Source of the DNA: VRUE01 sp040508545
GTDB taxonomy: Bacteria > Actinomycetota > Thermoleophilia > Solirubrobacterales > 70-9
DNA length: 64,000 bases
Direction of reading: 5' to 3'
Assembly: GCA_040508545.1 (NCBI GenBank)
Contig: JBEVMR010000076.1
Span: 1-64,000, forward strand
Part shown: piece after piece, positions 8,991 to 16,982 of the stretch
Numbering within the stretch: position 1 is the stretch's first letter
Layout: every line of letters starts with the position of its first letter
Translations under genes and position numbers: made by a program
The notes under the pieces: generated by a model
The model's input: only the letters and a program-made list of their open reading frames with translations
What the model was told of the DNA's origin: nothing
Database searches by the model: none

Positions 8991-9167
8991 ATGTACCAGC
9001 TTTCGGTCTTCCTCCTCTCGCTCGTCTTCCTCGTCCTCGGCGGCGCCCTGCTCGTTACCACCCTCACCGCGGGCGGCGGTCCGGCCTCGGTCGGGTTCCT
9101 GATGGGGATCGCCTTCCTCGCCGTCGGCGCCGGCCGGCTCTGGCTCTCGGCACGGATGGGCCGGTGA
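8991..9167 (+). CDS. Small two-helix membrane protein
   Basis: 58 residues from ATG 8991. Longer reading from 8940 is possible, but the added part overlaps the previous gene's end. The protein is almost entirely two hydrophobic segments (LSVFLLSLVFLVLGGALLV and VGFLMGIAFLAVGAGRLWL). Its stop overlaps the GTG of the second permease (GTGA), so it is translationally coupled and lies between two APC-Usp permeases. No family recognised. It could be an accessory subunit of either transporter. Confidence 0.6.
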   Translation: MYQLSVFLLSLVFLVLGGALLVTTLTAGGGPASVGFLMGIAFLAVGAGRLWLSARMGR

Positions 9168-11158
9168 GCGGCGGAGAGCAGCCGCGCGCCCGCCTGGAGC
9201 CGCTGCTGCGGCGAGGCGTCGGCGTCCCCGGCCTCTTCGTCGCCGTCTACTCGGCAGTCGGCTTCTCGATCTACTTCGCGCTCGGCGTGGTAGCCGATCG
9301 TGGCCTCGGCCTGACGCCGCTGATCTTCCTCGCCGCCGGCCTGATGTTCGTGCTGACCACGCTCAGCTACGTCGAGGGCGGCGCGATGATCCGCGAACGC
9401 GGCGGCTCCTCGAGCTTCGCCCGCCACGCCTTCAACGAGCTGATCGCCTTCATCGCCGGCTGGGCGATCCTGATCGACTACCTGATCGTCGCCGCCCTGG
9501 CCGCGCTCTCCGTGCCCCACTACCTGGAACCGGTGGCATCGGATCTATCCACGGGCTGGCGCGAGATCGCCGTCGCCGTCGCCGTCATCGTCGCCGCCTG
9601 CGTCTTGAACATCCTCAACATCACCGGCCGCGGTCGCGAGCGCACGCTCAGCGTCCTCGCCCTGGCAGACATCGCCCTGCAGATGGCGGTGATCGTCGTC
9701 GGGGTTCTCGCCGTCTTTCAACCGGATCGGCTTACCGACCAGGTCCACCTCTTCACCGATCCCAGCCTCGAGGACATCGTCTACGCGTCGGTGATCGCGA
9801 TGCTCGCCTACGCCGGCATCGAGGCCGCCTCCGACCTCGCCCCCGACATCGACGTGCACCCACGCGACCTGAAGCGGATCGTCTCACTGGGTGCCGTAGC
9901 GGTCCCGCTCGTCTACGCCGGGATGGCCGCGATCGCGTTGATGGCGGTGCCGGTGGTGGTTGGCCCCGAGGGGCCGGAGACCGCCCTCGGCAACGAATTC
10001 GTCCAGGCCCCGGTGCTCGGCGTCGTCTCCTCCTATGACCCCGCCTGGGTGGCGGATTCGATGCGGTGGATCGTCGCACTCGTCGCGGCCCCGGTCCTTT
10101 TCTGGGCCACGACGACGGCGATGCTGGGCGTCTCCCGCCATATCTACACGCTGGCGATCAACCGCCAGATCCCCAGTTGGCTGGGCAAGCTCAACAGCCG
10201 CCACGCGACGCCGCAGGTGGCGATCGTCCTCTCCGGCTTGATCGCGATCGGCCTGGTCTTGCCGACCGACGTCAAGCTCTTGGCCGGCTTCTATGCGTTC
10301 GGGGCGATGCTGGCGATCACGATCGCCCATCTCTCGATCCTCAGGCTGCGGGTGACCGAGCCGGCGCGGCTGCGGCCCTTCCGCGTTCCCTGGAGCTTCT
10401 CCTGGCGCAACGCGCAGATCCCCCTGCCGACGCTCTTCGCCGCGCTGCTCAGCACGCTGGCCTTCCTCAGCGTGCTCGTCCTGCACGACACCGCACGCTG
10501 GGTGGGGGGTGGCTGGATGGTCTTCGGCCTGCTCTTCTACGTCGTCTACCGCAAGCTGGTCGAGGGCACCTCACTGACCCGCCGCGTCTCGGTGACCGAG
10601 CGGGCACTTACCAAGCAGGTGCCCGAGATCTCCTACCGCAACCTGCTCGTGCCGGTCTTCGGCACCGAGCTCGACGACGACATCGTCGCCACGGCGGGCC
10701 GCCTCGCTGCGGCCGAGAGTGAGAACGCCGCCGGGGAGGAGGAAAAGGCGCGCCTGACGCTCGTCTACGTGGTCGAGGTGCCGCTCGCGCTGTCGCTCGA
10801 GGCGGAGTTGCCCGCCGAGCGGGAGGAGGAAGCGCGGCGTGCCCTCGAGCGTGCCCGCGACGTCGCGGAGGAGTACGAGGACGTGGCGGTAAGCGCCGAG
10901 GCGATCCGCGCCCGCCAGGTCGGCGCCGGGATCATCGAGGCGGCTCGGCGCAGCGGCGCCGAGGCGATCGTGATCGGCGGCGAGCCGCCGACGAAGATTC
11001 GCGGCGGCGCGAGGCTGGGCGGGATCGGCGCCGCCAAGCCGGCCGAGATTGGCGCCGCGACCGAGTACGTGCTGATGAAGGCGCCCTGCCAGGTGCTCCT
11101 CACGGCCCCTCCGGAATCCCCGTCCGAGCCGGAGCCGACTGCCGCCGCCGCGGACTAG
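9164..11158 (+). CDS. Second APC-superfamily permease with C-terminal Usp-like domain
   Basis: 664 residues, parallel in design to the 7070 gene: AVYSAVGFSIYFALGVVADRGLG at the start, RGGSSSFARHAFNELIAFIAGWA (the other has GGSSSFARHAFNELVSF), and a 12-segment membrane domain to about residue 480. An alpha/beta tail follows with AIVIGGEPPTKIRGG, resembling the Usp GSxGRG-type nucleotide loop, and CQVLLTAP at the end. The two permeases probably arose by tandem duplication. Transport substrate unknown. Twenty-one bases separate it from the first TrkA gene. Confidence 0.85.
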   Translation: MSGGEQPRARLEPLLRRGVGVPGLFVAVYSAVGFSIYFALGVVADRGLGLTPLIFLAAGLMFVLTTLSYVEGGAMIRERGGSSSFARHAFNELIAFIAGWAILIDYLIVAALAALSVPHYLEPVASDLSTGWREIAVAVAVIVAACVLNILNITGRGRERTLSVLALADIALQMAVIVVGVLAVFQPDRLTDQVHLFTDPSLEDIVYASVIAMLAYAGIEAASDLAPDIDVHPRDLKRIVSLGAVAVPLVYAGMAAIALMAVPVVVGPEGPETALGNEFVQAPVLGVVSSYDPAWVADSMRWIVALVAAPVLFWATTTAMLGVSRHIYTLAINRQIPSWLGKLNSRHATPQVAIVLSGLIAIGLVLPTDVKLLAGFYAFGAMLAITIAHLSILRLRVTEPARLRPFRVPWSFSWRNAQIPLPTLFAALLSTLAFLSVLVLHDTARWVGGGWMVFGLLFYVVYRKLVEGTSLTRRVSVTERALTKQVPEISYRNLLVPVFGTELDDDIVATAGRLAAAESENAAGEEEKARLTLVYVVEVPLALSLEAELPAEREEEARRALERARDVAEEYEDVAVSAEAIRARQVGAGIIEAARRSGAEAIVIGGEPPTKIRGGARLGGIGAAKPAEIGAATEYVLMKAPCQVLLTAPPESPSEPEPTAAAAD

Positions 11159-11179
11159 TATCCAGACCGTGGTGAAGAC

Positions 11180-11623
11180 GTGTTCATCCTGATCGTCGGC
11201 TGCGGGCGCGTTGGCTCGTCCTTGGCCAGAACGATGCTGAGCGAGGGCCACGACGTCTCCTGCCTCGACGAGGACCCCGAGTCCCACACCAGGCTCGAGG
11301 TCGGCCTCGACAAAGGCTGGGAGGATCTCGGCGGACGCTTCACCGTCGGCACCGGCCTCGAGACCGATGCCCTGCTTGCCGCCGGGATCGAGCACGCAGA
11401 TGCCTTCATCGCGGCGACCAACGGCGACAACACCAACATCGTCATCGCCCAGATCGCCCAGCGGCGCTACGAGGTTCCGACGGTGATCGCACGGATCCTC
11501 GACCCGCTGCGGGCCGAGTGGTACCGCCAGCAGGGACTGCACACGATCTGCCCGACGCGGGTTGCGATCGACATGCTCGAGAGCGCCGTCCGCGAAGGCG
11601 CGCCGCGGGAGCCCGCTGCCTGA
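11180..11623 (+). CDS. TrkA/RCK NAD-binding protein, short (CeoB-like)
   Basis: 147 residues. The Rossmann start FILIVGCGRVGSSLARTML carries the GxGxxG dinucleotide motif, followed by CLDEDPE and AFIAATNGDNTNIVIAQIA, typical of TrkA_N (RCK) domains that gate K+ transport with NAD(H). It has no TrkA_C domain, and an extra segment (around VGLDKGWEDLGG) follows the nucleotide-binding strand. GTG 11180 is the start. The stop overlaps the next ATG by one base (TGATG). A paired short and long TrkA next to an APC permease matches ceoB/ceoC of mycobacteria. Confidence 0.85.
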   Translation: MFILIVGCGRVGSSLARTMLSEGHDVSCLDEDPESHTRLEVGLDKGWEDLGGRFTVGTGLETDALLAAGIEHADAFIAATNGDNTNIVIAQIAQRRYEVPTVIARILDPLRAEWYRQQGLHTICPTRVAIDMLESAVREGAPREPAA

Positions 11624-12303
11624 TGTACATCATCGTCGTCGGAGCCGGGAAGGTCGGCTGGAACCTTGCTCGCGAGCTGCTCGAAAAGAACCACGAGGTG
11701 ACGGTGATCGAGAGCAACCGGCGGCGCTACCTGACGGTCGAGCAGGAGCTCGAGCACAACGTCACCTACGGCGACGCCTCAGAGCTCTGGGTCCTCGAGC
11801 GCGCCGGCATCCAGCGGGCCGACATGGTCATCGCTGTGACCGGCGACGACGAGGACAACATGCTGATCTGCCAGGTCGCCCGCGAGAAGTACGAGGTCGA
11901 GCGAATCATCGCCCGGGTCAACAACCCGCGCAACCGGCCGCACTTCGACCTGCTCGGGGTGAAACCGTCGGTCTCCGCCACCGACCTGATCCTGCGCCTG
12001 CTCGAGCACGACATCCCGGAGTACGGCCTCGTCCACCTGCTCGACCTGCAGGAGGAGCAGCTGGAGATCATCGAGATGTTGCTCGGCAAGGACTCGGGCG
12101 TCACCGGGCGCCGGGTCGGAGATCTCTCGATGCCAGAAGGCAGCCTCTTGATCTCCGTGCTGCGCGAAGGCAAGGGCTTCGTGCCCAACGCGGATACCGT
12201 CCTGGAGGTCGGTGACGAGGTGCTGGCGGTCCTCGACCCGGGTCGCGAGGAGGACATCAAGGATCTCTTCGGTCCTGCCCCCGGCGGCAACGGGACCGGC
12301 TGA
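11623..12303 (+). CDS. TrkA/RCK protein with TrkA_C domain (CeoC-like)
   Basis: 226 residues. An N-terminal Rossmann domain (MYIIVVGAGKVGWNLARELL) is followed by MVIAVTGDDEDNMLICQVA and a C-terminal ligand-binding RCK-C domain (DLSMPEGSLLISVLREGKG...DEVLAVLDPG) at about residues 140-218. It is the full-length partner of the preceding short TrkA, and the two probably form a hetero-octameric gating ring. No Trk/Ktr pore subunit lies in the window, so the controlled channel may be the adjacent permeases or a gene elsewhere. Confidence 0.88.
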   Translation: MYIIVVGAGKVGWNLARELLEKNHEVTVIESNRRRYLTVEQELEHNVTYGDASELWVLERAGIQRADMVIAVTGDDEDNMLICQVAREKYEVERIIARVNNPRNRPHFDLLGVKPSVSATDLILRLLEHDIPEYGLVHLLDLQEEQLEIIEMLLGKDSGVTGRRVGDLSMPEGSLLISVLREGKGFVPNADTVLEVGDEVLAVLDPGREEDIKDLFGPAPGGNGTG

Positions 12304-12306
12304 ACG

Positions 12307-13539
12307 ATGGCCGACCGTGAGGTCGACTTCCTGCTCGTCGGCGGCGGCTTGGCCTCCGCCCAGTGCGCGGCCGAGCTGCGCAAGCGTGGGGCGGAGGGCT
12401 CGATCCTGCTGGCCGGGCGGGAGCCAGAGCCGCCCTACGAACGGCCGCCGCTCTCGAAGGAGTACATGCGCGGCGAGGCGGGGCGCGAGGACGCCTACGT
12501 CAACTCGCCCGCTTGGTACGGGGAGAACGGGGTCGAGCTGCGGACCGGGGTCAACGTGATGTCGCTCGACCCCGCCGCTCGCACGGCGAAGCTGCAGGGT
12601 GGGGAAGAGGTCGGCTTCGGCAAGGCGCTGCTCGCCACTGGGGCGATGGTCAACATCCTGCGGGTCGAGGGCGCCGAGAACGAGGGGATCCACTACCTGC
12701 GCGCCTTCGGCAACTCCGACGCGATCCGGGCAGACGCCGAGGCGGCTGAGCACGTCGTCCTGATCGGCGGCAGCTACATCGGCACCGAGGTCGCTGCCTC
12801 ACTGACCGCAAAGGGGGTCAAGTGCTCGATCGTGATGATGGAGGACGTGGCGCTCTCGCGGACGTTCGGCGAGGACGCCGGCCGCTGGTTTCAGCAGCGC
12901 CTCGAAGCACACGGCGTCGACGTTCACGGTGGCGAGGAGCTGGAGGCGTTCGAGGGCGATGGCCGGGTCAAGGCGGTGCTGACCAAGAGCGGCAAGGCGA
13001 TCGAGTGCGACGCGGTCGTCGTCGGCGCCGGCGTGCGGCCCGACGCGATGCTCGCCCAGCGCGCCGGGCTCGAGGTCGACGACGGCATCGTCTGCGACTC
13101 GAAGCTGGCGACCTCCGCCGAGGGCATCTACGCGGCCGGTGACTGCTGCTCCTACGAGAGCGTCGTCCACGGGCGGCGGATCCGCGTCGAGCACTGGGAC
13201 GTGGCGATGCAGCAGGGGATGCACGCGGCCGGCAACATGCTCGGCGAGGATCGCGACTACGACGTCGTGCCCTACTTCTTCAGTGACCTCGCCGACTGGG
13301 CCAGCCTCGAGTACGTCGGGCCGGCGAAGGACTGGGACGAGGAGATCTGGCGCGGCGACCACGACGGCGAGGAGTTCTCGCTCTGGTACCTGAAGGACGG
13401 CAGGGTCGCCGGCGCACTCACCGTCGGCCGCTCCGAAGACCTCGCCGAGGCGCGCCGCTTGATTGCCGATGGCGTCGACGTCTCCAGGGCCCGCGAGAAG
13501 CTCTGCGACCCCAGCATCGACTTGGGCGGAATCTCCTAA
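12307..13539 (+). CDS. FAD-dependent NAD(P)H oxidoreductase (ferredoxin-reductase-like)
   Basis: 410 residues. FAD-binding start DFLLVGGGLASAQCAAELR, the family RPPLSKEYMRG segment, a second dinucleotide fold (VVLIGGSYIGTEVAASL), and IYAAGDCCS, the FAD ribityl-binding GD motif. This pattern fits the pyridine nucleotide-disulfide oxidoreductase class I group that includes rubredoxin/ferredoxin reductases and AIF-like proteins. There is no redox CxxC, so electrons should pass to a partner protein. It starts 3 bases after the TrkA stop. Electron acceptor unknown. Confidence 0.82.
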   Translation: MADREVDFLLVGGGLASAQCAAELRKRGAEGSILLAGREPEPPYERPPLSKEYMRGEAGREDAYVNSPAWYGENGVELRTGVNVMSLDPAARTAKLQGGEEVGFGKALLATGAMVNILRVEGAENEGIHYLRAFGNSDAIRADAEAAEHVVLIGGSYIGTEVAASLTAKGVKCSIVMMEDVALSRTFGEDAGRWFQQRLEAHGVDVHGGEELEAFEGDGRVKAVLTKSGKAIECDAVVVGAGVRPDAMLAQRAGLEVDDGIVCDSKLATSAEGIYAAGDCCSYESVVHGRRIRVEHWDVAMQQGMHAAGNMLGEDRDYDVVPYFFSDLADWASLEYVGPAKDWDEEIWRGDHDGEEFSLWYLKDGRVAGALTVGRSEDLAEARRLIADGVDVSRAREKLCDPSIDLGGIS

Positions 13540-13595
13540 CAAGCAGAGCTGCGCGCACCCGGCGTGCGGCGCCGGATATCCTCAGAGTCGTTCGT

Positions 13596-13667
13596 TGCGC
13601 CCTGGTGTAATCGGCAGCACGCCTCGCTCTGGACGAGGTAGTCGGGGTTCGAGTCCCTGGGGCGCAG
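13596..13667 (+). tRNA. tRNA-Gln (CTG)
   Basis: 72 bases fold as a cloverleaf. Acceptor TGCGCCC pairs with GGGCGCA and the discriminator is G. Anticodon stem CCTCG/CGAGG holds the loop CTCTGGA with anticodon CTG. The T arm is CGGGG-TTCGAGT-CCCTG. The D region TGTAATCGGCAGCAC is typical of bacterial tRNA-Gln. CCA is not encoded. An HNH endonuclease gene starts 52 bases downstream. Confidence 0.95.
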
Positions 13668-13718
13668 TTTCGTCAATACAGCGTTCTGTCTGCATTGCCT
13701 GGCAGGATCTGGCACACG

Positions 13719-14345
13719 ATGGGCAGGGACCACGGAAGACCGCTCTCGGCGCCACGGAAACGAGAGCTGATAGGCGCAATGCTCGCTGAAGGCTTGACGC
13801 AGGCGGAGGTAAGCCGTCGGCTTGGGCTCAGCAAGCCGACGATCTCGTATCACGCGCGCAGGCTGGGAATCCCGGCCCGTGACGACTGCAGGCGCCGCTA
13901 TGACTGGAATGAGATTCAGCGAGCGTACGACAGCGGCATAACCGTGCGGCAATGCGCGCAGCAGTTCGGTTTCGCTTTGTGCTCATGGCACGCGGCGGTG
14001 AAGAGAGGCGCGATCAAACCGCGACCAGTCAGGATGCCGATCAACGAATTGCTCGTTGCCGGAAGAACCCAAACCGCTCGTTCGCACCTGAAGCGACGGC
14101 TTCTGGACGAGGGGCTGAAGACGAATCGCTGCGAGCAATGCGGGTTGACCGATTGGCGAGGACGGCCTTTGAGCATGGCGTTGCATCACGTCAACGGGGA
14201 CGGGAAAGACAATCGTCTGTCCAATCTCCAGTTGCTGTGCCCCAACTGTCATGCGCAGACTGAGAATTTTGCCGGCCGCAATACGGGCAGACGTGGCGGT
14301 CCGCAGCCCAGCCGGCGTCAACTCCGATGGGCGAAGGCCGTCTAG
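13719..14345 (+). CDS. HNH endonuclease with helix-turn-helix domain
   Basis: 208 residues from ATG 13719; TTG 13695 is an alternative start. The N-terminus (LTQAEVSRRLGLSKPTISYH) is a clear HTH. A second HTH-like segment (GITVRQCAQQFGFALCSW) follows. The C-terminal nuclease has a CEQC pair, LHHVNGDGKDNRLSNLQ with the catalytic His/Asn residues, and CPNCHAQT, so one zinc is held by two CxxC pairs. HNH proteins of this kind cut DNA, and free-standing copies often behave like homing or intein-type enzymes. Its base composition is less GC-rich than neighbours, which suggests acquisition. Confidence 0.8.
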   Translation: MGRDHGRPLSAPRKRELIGAMLAEGLTQAEVSRRLGLSKPTISYHARRLGIPARDDCRRRYDWNEIQRAYDSGITVRQCAQQFGFALCSWHAAVKRGAIKPRPVRMPINELLVAGRTQTARSHLKRRLLDEGLKTNRCEQCGLTDWRGRPLSMALHHVNGDGKDNRLSNLQLLCPNCHAQTENFAGRNTGRRGGPQPSRRQLRWAKAV

Positions 14346-14368
14346 CCCCTTTGCTACCTTCGCCGCAG

Positions 14369-15091
14369 ATGAGGAGGCTCGGGCTTAGCGTTGGCGCTTT
14401 GGCGCTAACTGTCATCGCGATTGCCGGCTGCGGCGGCGGCGATGATGGCGACTCGACCGCCGCTGCGCCTGTCGAGACGACCGAAACGACTGCGCTGACG
14501 AAGGAAGAGCTGATCGCTCAGGGCGACGGGATCTGCGCCGAGGTGAACGCCGCCGTCGGCACGGTCGGGTCCACCAGCTCCGATGCGGAAAGCCAGGCTT
14601 CCCAGGTCGCCGGTCTCTACGGCGGCATGGTCGAACGGCTCAAGGGTCTCGGCGCGCCCAGCGACGACAGCGCCGGCTATGCCGAATTCGTCGCCGCCGC
14701 CGAAGCTCTGGCGCAGGCGGAGGAGAACGTCGAGCTTGCCTCGGAGCGGGAAGACGTGGAAGCGCTGAGCGGCGCCGAAGCGGAAGCCTCGTCGGCGCTC
14801 ACCGCCTTCCAGTCGGCGGCCACCTCCTTCGGCCTGGAGGAATGCGCCGAAGCACCGACTGCTCCGGTGCCCGGTGGCGCCGTGGGTGGACCGGCCGGCG
14901 AAGAAAGCGCTGGCGGGGTCGAAGAAGAAGCCGAAGAAGTCGCGCCCGAAGAAGAAGCTGAAGTCGCGCCGGAAGAAGCGCCCCCGGTCGAAGAAGAAAG
15001 CGCCGGTGGCGGTGCGGGCGTCGGGGGCGGCACCGAAGGCGGTGGCTCCTCGGGCGGGGGAGGCTCATCCGGCGGCATCGGCCCCGGCTGA
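14369..15091 (+). CDS. Putative lipoprotein with acidic and Gly/Ser-rich tail
   Basis: 240 residues from ATG 14369. A signal peptide ends in the lipobox IAIAGC (Cys21), so the mature protein should be lipid-anchored outside the membrane. Residues about 45-170 are helical and Ala/Glu-rich with two Cys (GICAEV and EECAEA). The tail is low complexity: Glu-Val-Ala-Pro repeats, then Gly/Ser runs. The helical part resembles small periplasmic helical proteins, but I recognise no family. The low-complexity tail may span or contact the cell wall. Confidence 0.65.
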   Translation: MRRLGLSVGALALTVIAIAGCGGGDDGDSTAAAPVETTETTALTKEELIAQGDGICAEVNAAVGTVGSTSSDAESQASQVAGLYGGMVERLKGLGAPSDDSAGYAEFVAAAEALAQAEENVELASEREDVEALSGAEAEASSALTAFQSAATSFGLEECAEAPTAPVPGGAVGGPAGEESAGGVEEEAEEVAPEEEAEVAPEEAPPVEEESAGGGAGVGGGTEGGGSSGGGGSSGGIGPG

Positions 15092-15209
15092 GCGGGCCGA
15101 TAGCCGGCGCATCTCGGAGTCCTCGGTCGGCTGCTCGGGTCACGCACGTGAGTGCGCTCCCCTCACCATCCTTCCCTGCGTCCGCCGAGCTGCTTGGCTC
15201 TCGGCCCGC

Positions 15210-16982
15210 TCAGGCAGCTGAGTTCTCCTCCCAGGCCCCGTAGAGGCGCGAGTAGGGGCCATCGGCCTCGATCAGCTCGTCGTGGGTGCCGGCCTCGGCG
15301 ATCCGGCCCCCGTCTAGGACGACGATCTTGCCGGCGCGGCGGATGGTGGAGAGGCGGTGGGCGATGACTATCGCCGTGCGCCCGGCGAGCAGGCGCTCCA
15401 GACCGCGCTCGATCGTGCGCTCGGTCCGCACGTCGACGTTGGAGGTCGCCTCGTCGAGGATCAGGATGCGGGGCTCGGCGAGGAGCGCCCGGGCGAAGGC
15501 GACCAGCTGTCGCTGCCCGGCTGAGAGCTGCACGCCGCGCTCGCCGACCTCGGTCTCGATCCCCTCCGGCAGCGCTGCGACGAACTCGCTGGCGCCAACC
15601 GTCGATACCGCTGCCTCGATCTCCGCCAAAGTCGCCTCCGGCCGCCCGAAGGCGATGTTCTCGCGAACGCTGCCGGAGAAGAGGAACCCCTCCTGGGGGA
15701 CGATCCCGAGCTGCCGGCGCAGCGCGCCCTGCTGGACCCCCCGCAGATCCTGGCCGTCGACGAGCACGCGGCCGCGCTGCGGGTCGTAGAAGCGAGCGAC
15801 CAACTTGGCCAAGGTGGACTTGCCCGCCCCGGTGGCGCCGACGAGGGCAAGCGTCTGACCGGGGGGGACGTGGAGATCGACCTCCTGCAGCGCCCAGTCA
15901 TCATCGGCGTAGCCAAACCAAACCCCGTCCATCTCGATCTCGCCGCGCAGCTCGCCGGGGTCGATCGCGCCTGGAGCGTCGACCATGTCGGGCTCGGTGT
16001 CGAGCAGCTCGAAGATCTTGTCGAGCGCGGCCATTCCCTGCTGGTAGGTGGTGTAGAGCTGGGAGAGTTCCTGGATGGGCTGGAAGAAGACCTGCAGGTA
16101 GCCGATGAAGGCGACGATCGTGCCGATCTGGATCGCTTTGTCGATCGCCTGACCGCCGCCATAGAGGATGATCGCCGCGGTGCCGGCAGCGGCGAGCAGT
16201 TCGACCGCGGGGAAATAGGAGGCGTTGAGATAGACGGTTTTCATGTTCGCCTCGCGGTTGGCCTCGTTGAGCTCGGTCATCGCCGTGGTGTGGCGAGGCT
16301 CCTGGCCGAAGCTGCGAACGACCCGCACGCCGCTGAGGGTCTCCTGCAGGTAGGCGGTGACCGCGGCGATCCGCTCCCGCGTTGCCCGGTAGGCGCCGTG
16401 GGAGGCGATGCGGAAGACGATGCTGGCGAGGGCCACCAGGGGGAAGGTGAGGAAGGTGACGAGCGCCAGCTTGAAGTCGAGGACGAGCATGATCGCGATC
16501 ACCCCGACCAGGGTGAGCCCGCTGGAGATGAGGGTGACCACGCCGCTGGTGACGAGCTGGTTGAGCGCCTCGATGTCGTTGGTCATGCGGCTGACGAGGA
16601 CGCCCGGACTGCGGCGGGTGAAGAAGCCGATCGACATCGATTGCAGGTGGGAGAAGACCCGCTCGCGCAGATCCTGGAGCGCGCGGGTGCCGACCCAGCC
16701 AACGAGGTAGGTCTGGGCGTAGGTGGCGACGGCGTAGAGCAAGGCGACGGCGAGGAAGGCGACGACGATCATGGTCAGCGCCTCGCTGTCGCCGGTGATG
16801 ATGCCGGCGTCGATCGCCTGTCCGGCCAGGTACGGCGGGGCAAGGCCGGCGGCGGTCGCGGCCAGCATCGCGATGAAGGTCAGCGCCACCCGACCGCGAT
16901 AGGGGCGCAGCAGGCCGATCATCCAGCGCAGCTTGCGGCCGCGCTGGTCTTCGCCTCGGACGATTCCCCAAAGCCGCCTCAC
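15210..16982 (-). CDS. ABC exporter half-transporter (second of a pair)
   Basis: 590 residues: six-helix ABC membrane domain (about 30-320) followed by an ATPase with Walker A GATGAGKST, signature LSAGQRQLVA, Walker B ILILDEATS and the H-loop AHRLSTI. The start is GTG 16982, whose GTGA overlaps the upstream partner's stop; a longer reading frame upstream belongs to the partner's region. The two genes form a heterodimeric exporter of the multidrug/lipid type. The signature has Ala (LSAGQ) where the canonical motif is LSGGQ. Confidence 0.85.
   Translation of the reverse strand: MRRLWGIVRGEDQRGRKLRWMIGLLRPYRGRVALTFIAMLAATAAGLAPPYLAGQAIDAGIITGDSEALTMIVVAFLAVALLYAVATYAQTYLVGWVGTRALQDLRERVFSHLQSMSIGFFTRRSPGVLVSRMTNDIEALNQLVTSGVVTLISSGLTLVGVIAIMLVLDFKLALVTFLTFPLVALASIVFRIASHGAYRATRERIAAVTAYLQETLSGVRVVRSFGQEPRHTTAMTELNEANREANMKTVYLNASYFPAVELLAAAGTAAIILYGGGQAIDKAIQIGTIVAFIGYLQVFFQPIQELSQLYTTYQQGMAALDKIFELLDTEPDMVDAPGAIDPGELRGEIEMDGVWFGYADDDWALQEVDLHVPPGQTLALVGATGAGKSTLAKLVARFYDPQRGRVLVDGQDLRGVQQGALRRQLGIVPQEGFLFSGSVRENIAFGRPEATLAEIEAAVSTVGASEFVAALPEGIETEVGERGVQLSAGQRQLVAFARALLAEPRILILDEATSNVDVRTERTIERGLERLLAGRTAIVIAHRLSTIRRAGKIVVLDGGRIAEAGTHDELIEADGPYSRLYGAWEENSAA

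Noticed and set aside
7514..9520. 668-codon open frame on the minus strand
   Set aside because: It is antisense to the first APC permease and the start of the second. The translation is rich in Arg, Asp, Gly and His without domain signatures, as expected from high-GC antisense frames.
13596..14345. Integrated element at tRNA-Gln
   Set aside because: No second copy of the tRNA 3' end was found downstream of the HNH gene, and there is no integrase.
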